Positions 10,809-22,668 are shown, numbered from the stretch's first letter. The stretch is 64,000 bases of DNA from Gyromitra esculenta (GCA_038503075.1 JBCAML010000017.1:682001-746000), one strand, 5' to 3'. The notes: generated from the letters alone by a model not told the origin. A program made the numbers and translations.

Positions 10809-11031
10809 ATAGGTATAACAGTATCCCCTTCCTAGGTTAGTCGTCCTCGTCTAACTATAATACAAAATAATTAACTAATTACAAAGTGGTTCTATAGCAT
10901 CTTGGGTACGTAAAAACCACCGCGTTTACTTGGCCACGATGGAAAATTTTCCCCTCAGCTAGTTTCTTTTTAGTAGTAAAACATTTTATACATATTCTAA
11001 ACGCAAGAAAAGAATACAAATGTAAAACAGC

Positions 11032-12834
11032 TTATGGCTTAGGCTGTTGTGGGTAAAGACTGTGAAATTCGGCAATTGCTTCGGCTGCATTGGCTAATCC
11101 TCCTTCGTCGGCAGGTTCCCATGAGTTCTCATCTTCCGGGTATCCCACCCATTTGATGAAATAGAACATCCGGCTAATCGTTCGTCGTCCCACTTTGGTT
11201 TCTCTCTTCTCGCTTTTGACGATGTATTCCACCTCATACTCATTGTCACCTTCAATGTCGTCAGGCGGCGGTCGGTCTTGTTTTCGGGTTTCCCTGACGC
11301 TTGTCCGGTATGGCTCGAGCAAGGATACATGGAAGGTGGGGAATATCCTCCAGCGACCTCCTGTATCTAAGGTGCAAGCTCTAGTACCGACTCGTGTAAT
11401 CGGGAAGGGTCCGTATGACTTAGGGGCTAACTTTTTCGTTGGACGCTTGGTTCTAATGTTTCTGGCGTCGAGCATTACCAAATCTCCGACCTTAAAGGAT
11501 GGTTCCGCCTGTCGTTTCTTGTCAAAATATTTGGACATGTTTTCTCGGGTGGTTTTGAGCGAGGTAGTGGCAAAATCGTTTACTTTCTGAAGCCAATGTG
11601 CGTATAACTTTGACGCTGGATTCTTGACTTCGGTATCAATCGTCCAAGCTGTTCTGGGATGGAAACCATGATTGGCATAGAAGGGGCTGATTCCAGTGGC
11701 TGTGGCTTCGGCATTGTTGTAAGCGAACTCCGCTAACGGCAGTAGGTCGTACCAGTCATCTTGGTCGTAGTTGACAAAGTTTCTTAGGTAGGCTTCCAGG
11801 ACTTGATTAACCCTTTCGGTTTGTCCGTCGGTCTCAGGATGGAATGCGGTAGATTTGCTGGACTTAATGTCTAGAAGTTTGCATAATGAGGTCCAGAATT
11901 CCCCTGTGAACTTAGCATCTCGGTCTGAAACAATTTCTTTCGGAAGCCCGTGAAGTTTCCAAACTTTGTCAACAAAAGCCTTTGCCACATCACTTGCTGT
12001 AGCTCTTTCTATTAGTGGGATGAAGTGCGCCATCTTGGTAAACCTGTCAACTACTACACATATTTGGGTGAATCCTCTCGACTCGGGTAACTGGACGATG
12101 AAGTCTGTTGATATCAACATCCATGGAGCGTATGGGGTCTCTAGCGGTTGCAGGAGTCCATATTTCTTATGACGTACGGATTTGTTATGTTGGCATGGAT
12201 CGCATGAGCGGACGTAATCTGTAATCCACTCGGTCATATGAGGCCAGTAGAAGTTCCGCTGAACAAGTTCCGTGGTTTTGTCCATGCCAAAGTGCCCTGC
12301 TATCTTGGAGTCGTGTTCATTTTCTAAAATGGTAGTTTTGATTTCATCATTGTTAGGGATTGTTAGCCTGTTTTTCCAATAGAGGAGTTCCTCCATCACT
12401 GTGTAGTGTTGTAGCCTCTTGATTTCGCTGCCAGCTTTAACTAAGTCTCGAATTTCCTTATAGTCTTCGTCAGACTCGACCTTCCTTTTAACCTGCTCCA
12501 AAAAGTCCGAATTAAATTTAAGGACTTGAAGCGCTTTGAGGGATGCTGATGAAATAAGTAGCTCCTCGTGTGTTGTATTAGGATTAAAATTATAATGGTG
12601 ATGATTGCCGTTTGAGTCCAGCTCGGTAAAGTGTAACGGGTCATCGTTTTGGTTTTGTACAATTGTGTTATCGTCTTTTCTATGAATTAAGGATATAACG
12701 ATTGACTTACTGGGACGGCCAGTCATATCGACTTGGCCGCTTCGGAACATGGCTTCTGTAGGCTGTGTTGTATCCCCCTCCTTAGGACGATACTCCGGTC
12801 GTCTTGATAATGCATCTGGCTTTCCTCCCGCTGA
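11032..12834 (-). pseudogene. A1 pol, 3' part: RNase H end, integrase and chromodomain
   Basis: One open frame runs from the insertion point of B1 to the stop, 572 codons from the first ATG. It reads KAGGKPDALSRRPEYRP-like (end of RNase H), then the integrase zinc finger (HDSKIAGHFGMDKT to CDPCQHNK), the catalytic core (STDFIVQLP, VSDRDAKFTGEFW, TAFHPETDGQTERVNQ: D, D and E residues) and a chromodomain at the C-terminus (FYFIKWVGYPEDENSWEP). Integrase inserts the cDNA; the chromodomain can steer it to heterochromatin. It is intact by itself but cut off from the rest of pol. Confidence 0.9.
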
Positions 12835-12839
12835 TCCAG

Positions 12840-13262
12840 TCTCACGGTTGAGTCCCTTGTTTAAGCCCTTCGGTATCCCCGGAGGTGAGCAGTGCTACTT
12901 AAGCGAGGTATCAACACGTTCGAAGAGTGCAGGGTTTTCTACAGGTCCTACGATGGATATACTTCAAGGCGAAGTATCGGCGGCGGTCTACAGCGACAGC
13001 GAGGATTCTGAGGTAGAATCGAAGTGAGATTTGTGACTTGATACAAGAGAAGTGAAACGAGAACGTTGCTTAAGGAAAGAAGAAGAGGAACGAAAATAAC
13101 CAAAATCCTTCCTTAAATACCCCGCTTCTCAGTAGCGCTAACAACAACCCGGCAACAACCGAAACACAAAGACATTATTATAATAACCCGAAACTTAACC
13201 CAACAACAAAGAAATTGTACAACCATCCGAACCACGACTCATCCCTGAATCAATCCATGAAA
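12840..13262 (-). repeat. 3' LTR of B1
   Basis: TCTCACGG to CCATGAAA on the plus strand. The pol stop codon TGA lies inside it (about 13250). In sense TATTTAAGG lies upstream of a CT-rich tract and CTTAAGCAACGTTC. Confidence 0.92.
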
Positions 13263-16200
13263 GTAGCTCCCCCCTTCAAGCGTGAGCTCCTGCGAACATT
13301 AGGCATAGTTAAGGTCGGGGTAATTAAAAACTTTTCCAGTGCCGAAGTATCTGCTAGGTCTTCAGCGGGTTCCCAGGTAGGGTGAGCATATCCGGTCCAT
13401 TCAACGAGGTACTGTTGTTTCTTGCGATATGTCCGTTGGTCCAAGATTTTCTCGATATAATATTCTTCTTGGTCGTTGACAACAACAGGTGCTGGGGGAG
13501 GAATGATTTGTCCGGGAAGAGCATCATGGGCCGCAGGTTTCAATAAAGAAACATGAAAGACAGGGTGGTACTTAACCGAGGATGGAAGGTCAACTTCGTA
13601 GGCAAAAGGAGAGATCACCTTCTTAATCGGATAGGGTCCCATCCATTTCCAATCTAACTTTCTAGCATTATGGGTAGTTCTAATGTTCTTCATCGAAACG
13701 AAGACATGGTCATCGACTCGGTAAGCTGGAGCAGGTATACGGTGTCTATTCGTGGCCGTTTCTTGAATATCTTGGGCCGTCCTTATTTGCGTTCGTAGAT
13801 AGTTATGGAGTTCCTGCATTGTTTGACTAAACGAGGCAGCATCTAGGCTCTGAGGGGTCGCTTGGGTTGGGAGGAGAGTAGTATCAAAACGAGGATGGTA
13901 CCCATAGTTAGCAAAGAAAGGAGAAACTTTGGTACTCGCAGATTCCTGGTTATTTGCTGAGAACTCGGCCATAGGTAACCAGTTACTCCAGTCCTCTTGT
14001 TGATAAGATACATAAGATCGTAGGTACTGTTCCATAACCGCGTTTAGTCTCTCCGTCTGCCCGTCTGTCTCAGGGTGGAAAGCAGTAGACATTCTGGCCT
14101 GAATCCCAAGGCGTTGACACAATTCTTTCCAGAAATGGGCTGTAAATTGGGTACCTCGGTCTGATGTAATATGCGTAGGTAACCCATGTAATTTCCAGAC
14201 ATGTTGTAGATATAAATCAGCTACATCTCTGGAGTTGACGGTAGTATTACAAGGGATAAGATGGCGCATTTTGGACAGTCGGTCGACTACTACCATGATA
14301 GCATCATAGCCATTCGATTCGGGGAGGCCGGTAACGAAATCCATAGAGATTTCTTGCCATGGGCGGTTAGGAATGGGTAGGGGACGGAGAACTCCTTGGG
14401 TACGTTGGGTAACTGGTTTCGCCTTCTGGCAGATATGACAGTTACGGACATATTGCCCGATCGACTCCCTCATCTTGGGCCAATAGAACCTTCTAGCAAG
14501 GAGTTCGAAGGTTTTATCACGTCCTGGATGGCCTGCGGCAGGGGCATCGTGGTGTCTCTTGATCAATTCAAGGCGGAGGGGGGCAGAGTCTGGAACGTAG
14601 ATACAGTCTCGGTAATAGAGGTTTCCATTTTCCTCCTTGCACTCGCTTAAGGTAATCTCCTTGGATTGTTGGTCCTTATTCCTTAACGCTAGGAGGATTT
14701 TTTCAGGAAACTTGTCAGCGATATATCCTTCTGCAAATAACTTTTTTAGGGGGGCGTCCAATTCAGCGGCTTCGTTTGGTAAAGAAGCCGACAACAAACT
14801 TAGCTTAGGGTCAAGATTTTCCTTCTTTAGCACCACCTGGCTTTGATGTGCTAGTCGTTCATCCCCTTCCTTGGGGAGATCTCCTGATCTCCTGGTCAAC
14901 GCATCCGGTTTTCCCCCTTGGCTTCCTGGTCTATACGTGATCACAAAATCAAAACGCGATAGGTATTCAGCCCATCTAGCTTGGCGGCGGTTGAGTTGCT
15001 TGGTACTCATAAAGTACTCGAGGTTCTTATGGTCACTGATCACGTCGATAGGGTGTTTCGAGCCTTCGAGTTCCGGGCGCCATTCTTCGAAGACCCTGAT
15101 GATAGCTAGCAGTTCCTTATCGTAAATCTCGTAATTGCATTCCGCTGGGGAATGTTTCTTCGAGAAGAAGGCCACTGGGTGTAAAATGCCATTATCATCG
15201 TATTGTGATAGGACTCCTCCGGACACGAAATCTGAAGCATCCGTTTCCACGATAATTTTCTTGTCAGGATCGAAGTGGATTAGGATTGGGGCAGTAGTAA
15301 AGGCATATTTGAGGTTTTCGAAGGCTATTTCAGCTTCGACGGACCATTCGAAAGTGATGCCTTTTCTGGTGAAGGCGGTGAGCGGTGCAGCGAGTTTAGA
15401 GAACCCTAGAATAAAACGACGGTAAAAGTTGGCAAAGCCTAAGAAAGCTTGGACGTCTTTTACGTTTTTTGGGGTGTTCCAATCTCGGACTGCTTTGAGT
15501 TTCTCCTCGTCCATCTTGATGCCATCGGGGGTAAGGATGAGGCCTAGATACTTGGTCGTTTGTACCTCAAACTCACATTTCTCTGGCTTGAGCATAATGT
15601 CGTTGTCCTTAAGTGTTTGAAGTACTTTTCGTACATGACTCTGGTGCTCCGCGAAGTTATCACTATAGATTAGGATATCATCAAGGTAGGCTGTGCAAAA
15701 AATGTCTAGGTATTCCGTTAGGCAGTCATTGACAAAGCGTTGGAACGTTCCTGGGGCGTTGGTTAACCCGAAGGGCATGACTTGGTATTCGTAGAGGCCA
15801 TAGCGAGTACGGAAAGCGGTTTTCCATTCATCCCCTTCCGCGATGCGTATTTGATGATAGCCGTCTCGGAGGTCTAACTTGGTATACCATTGGGCTTTTG
15901 CTAATCGATCTAAAGTTTCTCGAATAAGGGGAGAGGTATAACGATCCTTAACCGTAATAGCATTCAGGCCTCGGTAGTCAACACATAGTCGAAGAGATCT
16001 ATCAGCTTTCTTAACAAAAAGTACAGGGGATCCGGCAGGGGAGGAGCTGGTGCGAATGAAGCCCTTGTCAAGGTTATCCTCGATATATTTTTTTAGAACA
16101 ATCAGTTCTTCCCGGGACATTCCATATAAGGGGCCAAATGGGGCATCTTTTCCTTCCATAAGTTGTATCTTATGGTCATAGGTGCGGCAGGGGGGTAGTC

Positions 16201-16951
16201 CTTGAGCTTTCTTTTTGTCGAACATGTCCAGGAAGTCATGGTATTCTACAGGAATACGTGATTTCCATTCTTCCTTCGTTGTTTTGTCGTCTATGATTTT
16301 GTTAATTTCATAGAGTGACATGGCATAGGCCTGTGAGGTTCGTTTTCTGGTGAGAGTCCTAAAACTGGCGGCACCGATAAACGACAGGTTGAGCCTGGGG
16401 GGAGCGGGGATCGAGGAAGTGGATACGACAGGGGAATGAGGGGCGCAGTGGGTGGTGCAGAGTTTAGAATTAAACTCAATGCGTTTGTTGGCAAAATGGA
16501 GGCGAACATCATGGTGATTCATCCATGGTATGCCTAGAACAAGAGGGTAGTGCCCTAGTTGAGTGACAAAGCAAGGGGCTTGTTCACAGTGGTCTTGTAT
16601 AGAAAGGTTGAGTTTAACGATGTGGGTAATGTCTCCTGAGCTAACAGGACGACCATCGATAACTTCCAGTTGTCGGGGGTTTTTTAGTAGAGAGAGTGGG
16701 AGAGAGTGGTGACTCGCAAATTCCTTATCAATAAAGGCGAATCCCGAGGCGCCAGTGTCCAATAGTGCGTGTGTTTGAATGATTTTATTGCTATGGGAAA
16801 TGTTACAAGAAATAACGAAATGTTCCCCATCCAATTGATCCTCCACGCACATATCCGAAACTGAAAAACCCGAAATGGAAAACGCAGATAAAGGTAAAGA
16901 AAAAGGAACCGAAGCAGGGTCACTAATCGACTTCGGTGAGACTAGTTTAAA
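13250..16951 (-). CDS. B1 pol polyprotein: protease, RT, RNase H, integrase, chromodomain
   Basis: Open for about 1230 codons; the first ATG gives 1200 residues, but the frame is open up to the gag stop, which fits entry by -1 frameshift at TTTAAAC. In order: aspartic protease (LLDTGASGFAF near residue 30), RT ([14 protein letters not shown], catalytic AYLDDILIYSD), RNase H ([25 protein letters not shown]), integrase zinc finger (HHDAPAAGHPGRDKT..CHICQKAK), integrase core (SMDFVTGLPES, TSDRGTQFTAHFW, FHPETDGQTERLN), GPY/F-like region (WKWMGPYPIKKV) and a C-terminal chromodomain (LVEWTGYAHPTWEPAEDL). All key acidic residues are present. The stop falls in the 3' LTR. It looks able to code for a full polyprotein, but gag is split by A2. 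Confidence 0.93.
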   Translation of the reverse strand, partial: FKLVSPKSISDPASVPFSLPLSAFSISGFSVSDMCVEDQLDGEHFVISCNISHSNKIIQTHALLDTGASGFAFIDKEFASHHSLPLSLLKNPRQLEVIDGRPVSSGDITHIVKLNLSIQDHCEQAPCFVTQLGHYPLVLGIPWMNHHDVRLHFANKRIEFNSKLCTTHCAPHSPVVSTSSIPAPPRLNLSFIGAASFRTLTRKRTSQAYAMSLYEINKIIDDKTTKEEWKSRIPVEYHDFLDMFDKKKAQGLPPCRTYDHKIQLMEGKDAPFGPLYGMSREELIVLKKYIEDNLDKGFIRTSSSPAGSPVLFVKKADRSLRLCVDYRGLNAITVKDRYTSPLIRETLDRLAKAQWYTKLDLRDGYHQIRIAEGDEWKTAFRTRYGLYEYQVMPFGLTNAPGTFQRFVNDCLTEYLDIFCTAYLDDILIYSDNFAEHQSHVRKVLQTLKDNDIMLKPEKCEFEVQTTKYLGLILTPDGIKMDEEKLKAVRDWNTPKNVKDVQAFLGFANFYRRFILGFSKLAAPLTAFTRKGITFEWSVEAEIAFENLKYAFTTAPILIHFDPDKKIIVETDASDFVSGGVLSQYDDNGILHPVAFFSKKHSPAECNYEIYDKELLAIIRVFEEWRPELEGSKHPIDVISDHKNLEYFMSTKQLNRRQARWAEYLSRFDFVITYRPGSQGGKPDALTRRSGDLPKEGDERLAHQSQVVLKKENLDPKLSLLSASLPNEAAELDAPLKKLFAEGYIADKFPEKILLALRNKDQQSKEITLSECKEENGNLYYRDCIYVPDSAPLRLELIKRHHDAPAAGHPGRDKTFELLARRFYWPKMRESIGQYVRNCHICQKAKPVTQRTQGVLRPLPIPNRPWQEISMDFVTGLPESNGYDAIMVVVDRLSKMRHLIPCNTTVNSRDVADLYLQHVWKLHGLPTHITSDRGTQFTAHFWKELCQRLGIQARMSTAFHPETDGQTERLNAVMEQYLRSYVSYQQEDWSNWLPMAEFSANNQESASTKVSPFFANYGYHPRFDTTLLPTQATPQSLDAASFSQTMQELHNYLRTQIRTAQDIQETATNRHRIPAPAYRVDDHVFVSMKNIRTTHNARKLDWKWMGPYPIKKVISPFAYEVDLPSSVKYHPVFHVSLLKPAAHDALPGQIIPPPAPVVVNDQEEYYIEKILDQRTYRKKQQYLVEWTGYAHPTWEPAEDLADTSALEKFLITPTLTMPNVRRSSRLKGGATFMD
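16908..16951 (-). promoter_or_regulatory. Putative -1 ribosomal frameshift site, gag/pol of B1
   Basis: In sense the gag frame ends GCT TTA AAC TAG. TTTAAAC (16945-16951) is a canonical X XXY YYZ slippery heptamer in the right phase, and the -1 frame is the open pol frame. Six bases later comes a hairpin, ACCGAAG (16931-16937) with CTTCGGT (16908-16914), which is conserved by compensatory changes in B2 and C. Confidence 0.8.
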
Positions 16952-17687
16952 GCCTCCTCAGAGGCGCTGGATGGTTCAAGAGCAAAAAACTGGGGAGGTA
17001 AAGGTGGTGGTGGGAGAGACGAGGCGGGAGGAGTACGATTGGCAGGAGGCGCAGTAAGGGCTCCCCTCATTGTTGGTTTTTTGGGGGCGGAAGGGCAATT
17101 GGCGTAGGAATGGTCGGGGGCGGCGCAAAACATACACTTGCCGGTAGATCGGCGCCATTGTTTCTCTTCTTCTGAGAGCTTTCTTCTTCCGTTCACCATT
17201 GTATATCGTTGGTCTTGTGGAGGGCGGGCGTTGTTGCTGGTGCGGCCAAATGATAGGTCCATGGGAGCGAGGCCTCCTGGTACAAAAGACGAGGCAGGGA
17301 CAAAGGGAGTCATAGCATTGGTTGGGGCACTGAATTGTCCCATACTGTCGCGAGCATTGCCTCGTTTTTCCGCTTTGCGGGCTCTGATGCGGTTGTCCAT
17401 CCGAGTGAGGACGAGGATCATGTCATTGAGGCTAGTAGGGGTAGCGGCAGCAAAGACCATAGCTTCCTTCAACTCTTCCGACATACCGTGTTCGAGGGCA
17501 TCCATCTTCGAATTTTCGTCGAAGTTTAATTGTCCCATGATTCTCTGAAAGTCGGCCAAGTAGGCGGAGAAGTCTCGCTTGCCCTGGCGAAGCTGGTGCA
17601 GTTCTCGGCGGGCGGTACCGGTAGGGTCTGGATCTCCAAAAGCTGCTTCTAGGGCGGCAATGAGGGCGGCGGCGTTGGTCCAGGTAG
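16942..17687 (-). CDS. B1 gag, C-terminal part
   Basis: Contains the capsid-like segment ADFQRIMGQLNFDENSKMDALEHGMSEELKEA, then MDLSFGRTS and a nucleocapsid zinc knuckle (CMFCAAPDHSYANCPS, CX2CX4HX4C) followed by a Pro-rich tail and a stop just after the slippery heptamer. Gag forms the particle and packages RNA. The frame continues upstream at 25783 beyond A2, joined at GGTAG. Confidence 0.88.
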
Positions 17688-18636
17688 TGTAAGACCGGTA
17701 CTTCTTACCGCACAGGAAACCTCCAAGAAGCTTTAGATAACAATCTAGACGCTATAACCTGCCCGGTTGCTATCCGCAACACAATACACAGGCGCAAGTC
17801 CTAACTGCTTCTTATGAACCGCTAAAAGATAACCGTAGGGTTCAAAGTAGGGATCGAGCAAAGTTCCGTGAAGAACTTCCAATAGTAAGGTTTTAATAAC
17901 TAATCGCTGAAGGGCCAAGGCCTTGCTAAGCGAGATAAAAGTAATTCACAAGTAAAAGAGTAAATTGCACGGAAGTAATTTTGCTAGAAACAATATAATA
18001 TTGATAAGGCTCGTTCTTCGTCGCTAATGATCCGACTCAGAGTTTACATCCACTGCGAGAGTATTTATAATGCCTCCTCTCTACTATGTTTGGGTATAGT
18101 GTGGTGTAGAGGCGCTAACTACTATGACAACATGAAACCACTTCGCCTTATCTCCATACCCGATACCCCATTGAGTTCCCTGGCCCCGATCCGCGATTCT
18201 CCGAGCAGTATGCATGTCGGTAACACGGAAGTTACGTATTCGTCTTCATTGCGTTCGTCTCTTCGAGACGATCATTTCGCCTATCCGAATCGTCGCGTAG
18301 CATTGCGTTCCCTTATCTTTGTCAGTCTGTAACTCCGCCAGTTTTGGTCCGATTCGCAATCTGTTTGAACCACAGCGAAGCCAGACACTTCCCCTACATA
18401 CCCTCCGGGTCCCATTCCGCCGGACGGTTTTGCTTGACGGCCTAGGGGTTACTTTTGCCCTCTGGGAGAGGTCTTTTCTGGTGCTGTTCCCCCTTCTCCA
18501 AATACTATACCTACTGGAAGGATTGGAGGCAGGGTAACAGGCTCCAGTCCCGATCCGGAAGGTGCTAAAGTAGGGTAACTCCAAAGATAGGGTAACTCCA
18601 GGGCCAGGAACTCCTTCAAAAGGTACAGGTATAACA
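17688..18636 (-). repeat. 3' LTR of A2, standard form
   Basis: In sense TGTTATACC..CGGTCTTACA. TATAAATAC is found near 18065; the block TTAGCGACGAAGAACGAGCC with TATCAATAT follows about 60 bases later. In sense the LTR is preceded by the purine tract CCTAGGAGGGGGATAC. Confidence 0.92.
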
Positions 18637-18844
18637 GTATCCCCCTCCTAGGTTAGTCGTCCTCGTCTTACTATAATACAAAATAATTAACTGATTACAA
18701 AGTGGTTCTATTGCATCTTGGGTACGTAAAACCACCGCGTTTACTTGGCCACGATGGAAAATTTTCCTCAGCTAGTTTCTTTTTAGTAGTAAAACATTTT
18801 ATACATATTCTAAACGCAAGGAAAGAATACAAATGTGAAACAGC

Positions 18845-21800
18845 TTATGGCTTAGGCTGTTGTGGGTAAAGACTGTGAAATTCGGCAATTGCTTCGGCTG
18901 CGTTGGCTAATCCTCCTTCGTCGGCAGGTTCCCATGAGTTCTCATCTTCCGGGTATCCCACCCATTTGATGAAGTAGAACATCCGGCTAATCGTTCGTCG
19001 TCCCACTTTGGTTTCTCTCTTCTCGCTTTTGACGATGTATTCCACCTCGTACTCATTGTCACCTTCAATGTCGTCAGGCGGCGGTCGGTCTTGTTTTCGG
19101 GTTTCCCTGACGCTTGTCCGGTATGGCTCGAGCAAGGATACATGGAAGGTGGGGAATATCCTCCAGCGACCTCCTGTATCTAAAGTGCAAGCTCTAGTAC
19201 CGACTCGTGTAATCGGGAAGGGTCCGTATGACTTAGGGGCTAACTTTTTCGTTGGACGCTTGGTTCTAATGTTTCTGGCGTCGAGCATTACTAAATCTCC
19301 GACCTTAAAGGATGGTTCCGCCTGTCGTTTCTTGTCAAAATATTTGGACATGTTTTCTCGGGTGGCTTTGAGCGAGGTAGTGGCAAAATCGTTTACTTTC
19401 TGAAGCCAATGTGCGTATAACTTTGACGCTGGATTCTTGACTTCGGTATCAATCGTCCAAGCTGTTCTGGGATGGAAACCATGATTGGCATAGAAGGGGC
19501 TGATTCCAGTGGCTGTGGCTTCGGCATTGTTGTAAGCGAACTCCGCTAACGGCAGTAGGTCGTACCAGTCATCTTGGTCGTAGTTGACGAAGTTTCTTAG
19601 GTAGGCTTCCAGGACTTGATTAACCCTTTCGGTTTGTCCGTCGGTCTCAGGATGGGTAGATTTGCTGGACTTAATGTCTAGAAGTTTGCATAATGAGGTC
19701 CAGAATTCCCTGTGAACTTAGCATCTCGGTCTGAAACAATTTCTTTCGGAAGCCCGTGAAGTTTCCAAACTTTGTCAACAAAAGCCTTTGCCACATCACT
19801 TGCTGTAGCTCTTTCTATTAGTGGGATGAAGTGCGCCATCTTGGTAAACCTGTCAACTACTACACATATTTGGGTGAATCCTCTCGACTCGGGTAACTGG
19901 ACGATGAAGTCTGTTGATATCGACATCCATGGAGCGTATGGGGTCTCTAGCGGTTGCAGGAGTCCATATTTCTTATGACGCACGGATTTGTTATGTTGGC
20001 ATGGATCGCATGAGCGGACGTAATCTGTAATCCACTCGGTCATATGAGGCCAGTAGAAGTTCCGCTGAACAAGTTCCGTGGTTTTGTCCATGCCAAAGTG
20101 CCCTGCTATCTTGGAGTCGTGTTCATTTTCTAAAATGGTAGTTTTGATTTCATCATCGTTAGGGATTGTTAGCCTGTTTTTCCAATAGAGGAGTTCCTCC
20201 ATCACTGTGTAGTGTTGTAGCCTCTTGATTTCGCTGCCAGCTTTAACTAAGTCTCGAATTTCCTTATAGTCTTCGTCAGACTCGACCTTCCTTTTAACCT
20301 GCTCCAAAAAGTCCGAATTAAATTTAAGGACTTGAGCGACTGAGGATGCGATGAAATAAGTAGCTCCTCGTGTGTTGTATTAGGATTAAAATTATAATGG
20401 TGATGATTGCCGTTTGAGTCCAGCTCGGTAAAGTGTAACGGGTCATCGTTTTGGTTTTGTACAATTGTGTTATCGTCTTTTCTATGAATTAAGGATATAA
20501 CGATTGACTTACTGGGACGGCCAGTCATATCGACTTGGCCGCTTCGGAACATGGCTTCTGTAGGCTGTGTTGTATCCCCCTCTAAAGGACGATACTCCGG
20601 TCGTCTTGATAATGCATCTGGCTTTCCTCCCGCTGATCCAGGTCGATATATGATTTTAAAGTCGAATGACGATAAATATTCCGCCCATCTAGCCTGTCGT
20701 CGATTTAGGATCCTTGTCTCCTTCATGAAATATTCGAGATTTTTATGGTCCGTATAGACGATCGCTTGGTGCTTGCTTCCTTCTAGGTAATGTCGCCATT
20801 CCTTGAAGGCGGTTACTATCGCGAGTAGTTCTTTATCGTGCACCTCGTAGTTAAGTTCGGCTTTATTAAATTTTCTGGAATGGAATGCTACGGGATGTAG
20901 CTTGCTATCGATGATCTGCGAGAGGACGCAACCTAGCGCATAGTCTGAGGCGTCGGTTTCTACCACAGTCTGCCGTTCCGGCGCAAAGTGACAAAGGATA
21001 GGTGCTGTCGTGAAGGCAACTTTTAGGTACTCGAAGGCTATCGCTTGACGGTCACCCCATTGGAATTTCTTGGGGTCCCCTTTGGTTAACTCGGTTAAGG
21101 GGCTTGCAACTTGGGAGAAATTTTCGATGAACCGTCGGTAAAAATTGGCGAATCCAATGAATACCTGAACATCGCGTATGCTCTTCGGGGTTTCCCATGA
21201 AAGGATTGACTCGACCTTCTTCATTGACATAGACACGCCTTTGTCAGAAATTATGTACCCTAAAAACTCAACTTCCCGCAAGTGAAAGTAGCTTTTCTTA
21301 ATGGATACTGCCAAACCCTCGTCCTCCAACCGCTGCAGGACTCTGGTCACCAAGGCCTCATGTTCCTCGAGGGTCTTTGAGTAGATGAGGATGTCGTCAA
21401 TATAAACCACGACCCCTTGGTCCAGAAATTCGCGGAGCACCTGATGCATCATATCTTGAAAGGTTGCGGGGGCGTTTGCCAAGCCGAAAGGCATGACTGT
21501 GTACTCGAAATGACCATATCTTGTACGAAACGCTGTTTTCCACTCATCGCCTTCTTTGATACGGATCTGGTGAAAACCGTCTTTGAGGTCCAGTTTGGTA
21601 AAGATCGAAGCCCCATTGACTCTATCACGCAATTCGGACATTAGCGGCAGAGGGTATCGGTTCTTTACTGTCACCTTGTTCAAACCACGGTAATCTACGC
21701 ATAGTCGTAGCCCTCCGTCTGGTTTCGGCGCGAATAATATGGGCGACCCGGCAGGTGACTTGCTTGGCCGTATCTTCCCTTCGGCCACCATTTTGTCCAA

Positions 21801-22665
21801 GTACTTCCGGAGAATCTCAAGTTCTTTTTCCGAAAGTTTATAGATTGGACCCCACGGGGCGGTTGTCCCATGCTCGAGATCAATAGCGTGATCGAATGGC
21901 CTTCGTTCTGGCAAGGATTCCTGGATGGGAGTGCCAAATAGACTGACAAATCGGTGGTATGCTCCGGGAGAGTCTTCAGAAGTTCGGTTTCTTCGTCATC
22001 GATTGCACGCACCATGCCAATTATTCGGGCATTCTCGTCCAGGCCCAGCCATTCGTCATATTCGATATCGTTCTCGGTATTAAGAGGAGCAGTCGTCACA
22101 GAGCACTGGTTACAGCAACCAGGAGATTCGAACTTCCAGTTTGCGTGGTCGTAAGGGTTTTCCAACCGGTGACTCGTCAACCACCAACCCCCTGGCACTA
22201 TCAAGTCTAACCCAGCCTCGACTGGCCCAATCTCGCAAGATACATTAGATGTATGATTATTCCCTATGATCATAGTAATAGGGTTAGTAAAGGCTTGTCC
22301 CGCTCCAACCACTTCTTCACCTGTGAAGTTTCTAATGGTTAACGGGACGTCTCTTTGCACCTTTGGGACCGACCATTTCTTAACAAACAAAGGGGACAAG
22401 AGAAAAACATTAGCTCCAGAATCTAGCAATACATTGACTACCACCTTCCTTCTATTGATTACCAGTAGCGCTTGCCCTCGGGGCCGCTCGTATACGGTGG
22501 GTTCTGTATGTTGTTTTTTGTTGGACGATTCCGAAGAGTCGTTCTCCTTTCTTTTTCGTTTGTTTTTGTATTTTTCGGTCTCAAGGATTGAGACAATTCT
22601 TTCTTCGATTGCCAGGGTTTCGAATGTTTGGTTAACGTCTGCTACCTCCTGGCCCGCCGGTAGTC
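18845..22665 (-). pseudogene. A2 pol, frameshifted: protease, RT, RNase H, integrase, chromodomain
   Basis: The whole pol region is present in several frames. Protease LLDSGANVFLLSP lies near 22440. RT and RNase H run in one open stretch, 21914-20247 ([37 protein letters not shown]). The integrase is at 20307-19678 and the C-terminal chromodomain part at 19351-18845. Breaks seen by comparison with A1: a cluster of indels near 20340, a one-base loss near 19710 (CCCC to CCC), a 6-base loss near 19655 that removes two residues before HPETDGQ, and a frame change near 21940-21970. So this copy would not make a full Pol, although its LTRs are young. Confidence 0.85.
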
Positions 22666-22668
22666 GAC

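Larger units (their letters stand above)
9904..10820 (-). repeat. 3' LTR of A1, tRNA-module form
   Basis: In sense TGTTATACC..GGTCTTACA, 917 bp. It shares with the ordinary A LTR only the first bases, a block around TTAGCGACGAAGAACGAGCC plus TATCAATAT (near 10400-10435) and the last 270 or so bases. The rest is unrelated and carries two tRNA-like modules. It abuts the same polypurine tract (AGGAAGGGGATAC in sense) as A2. Confidence 0.85.
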
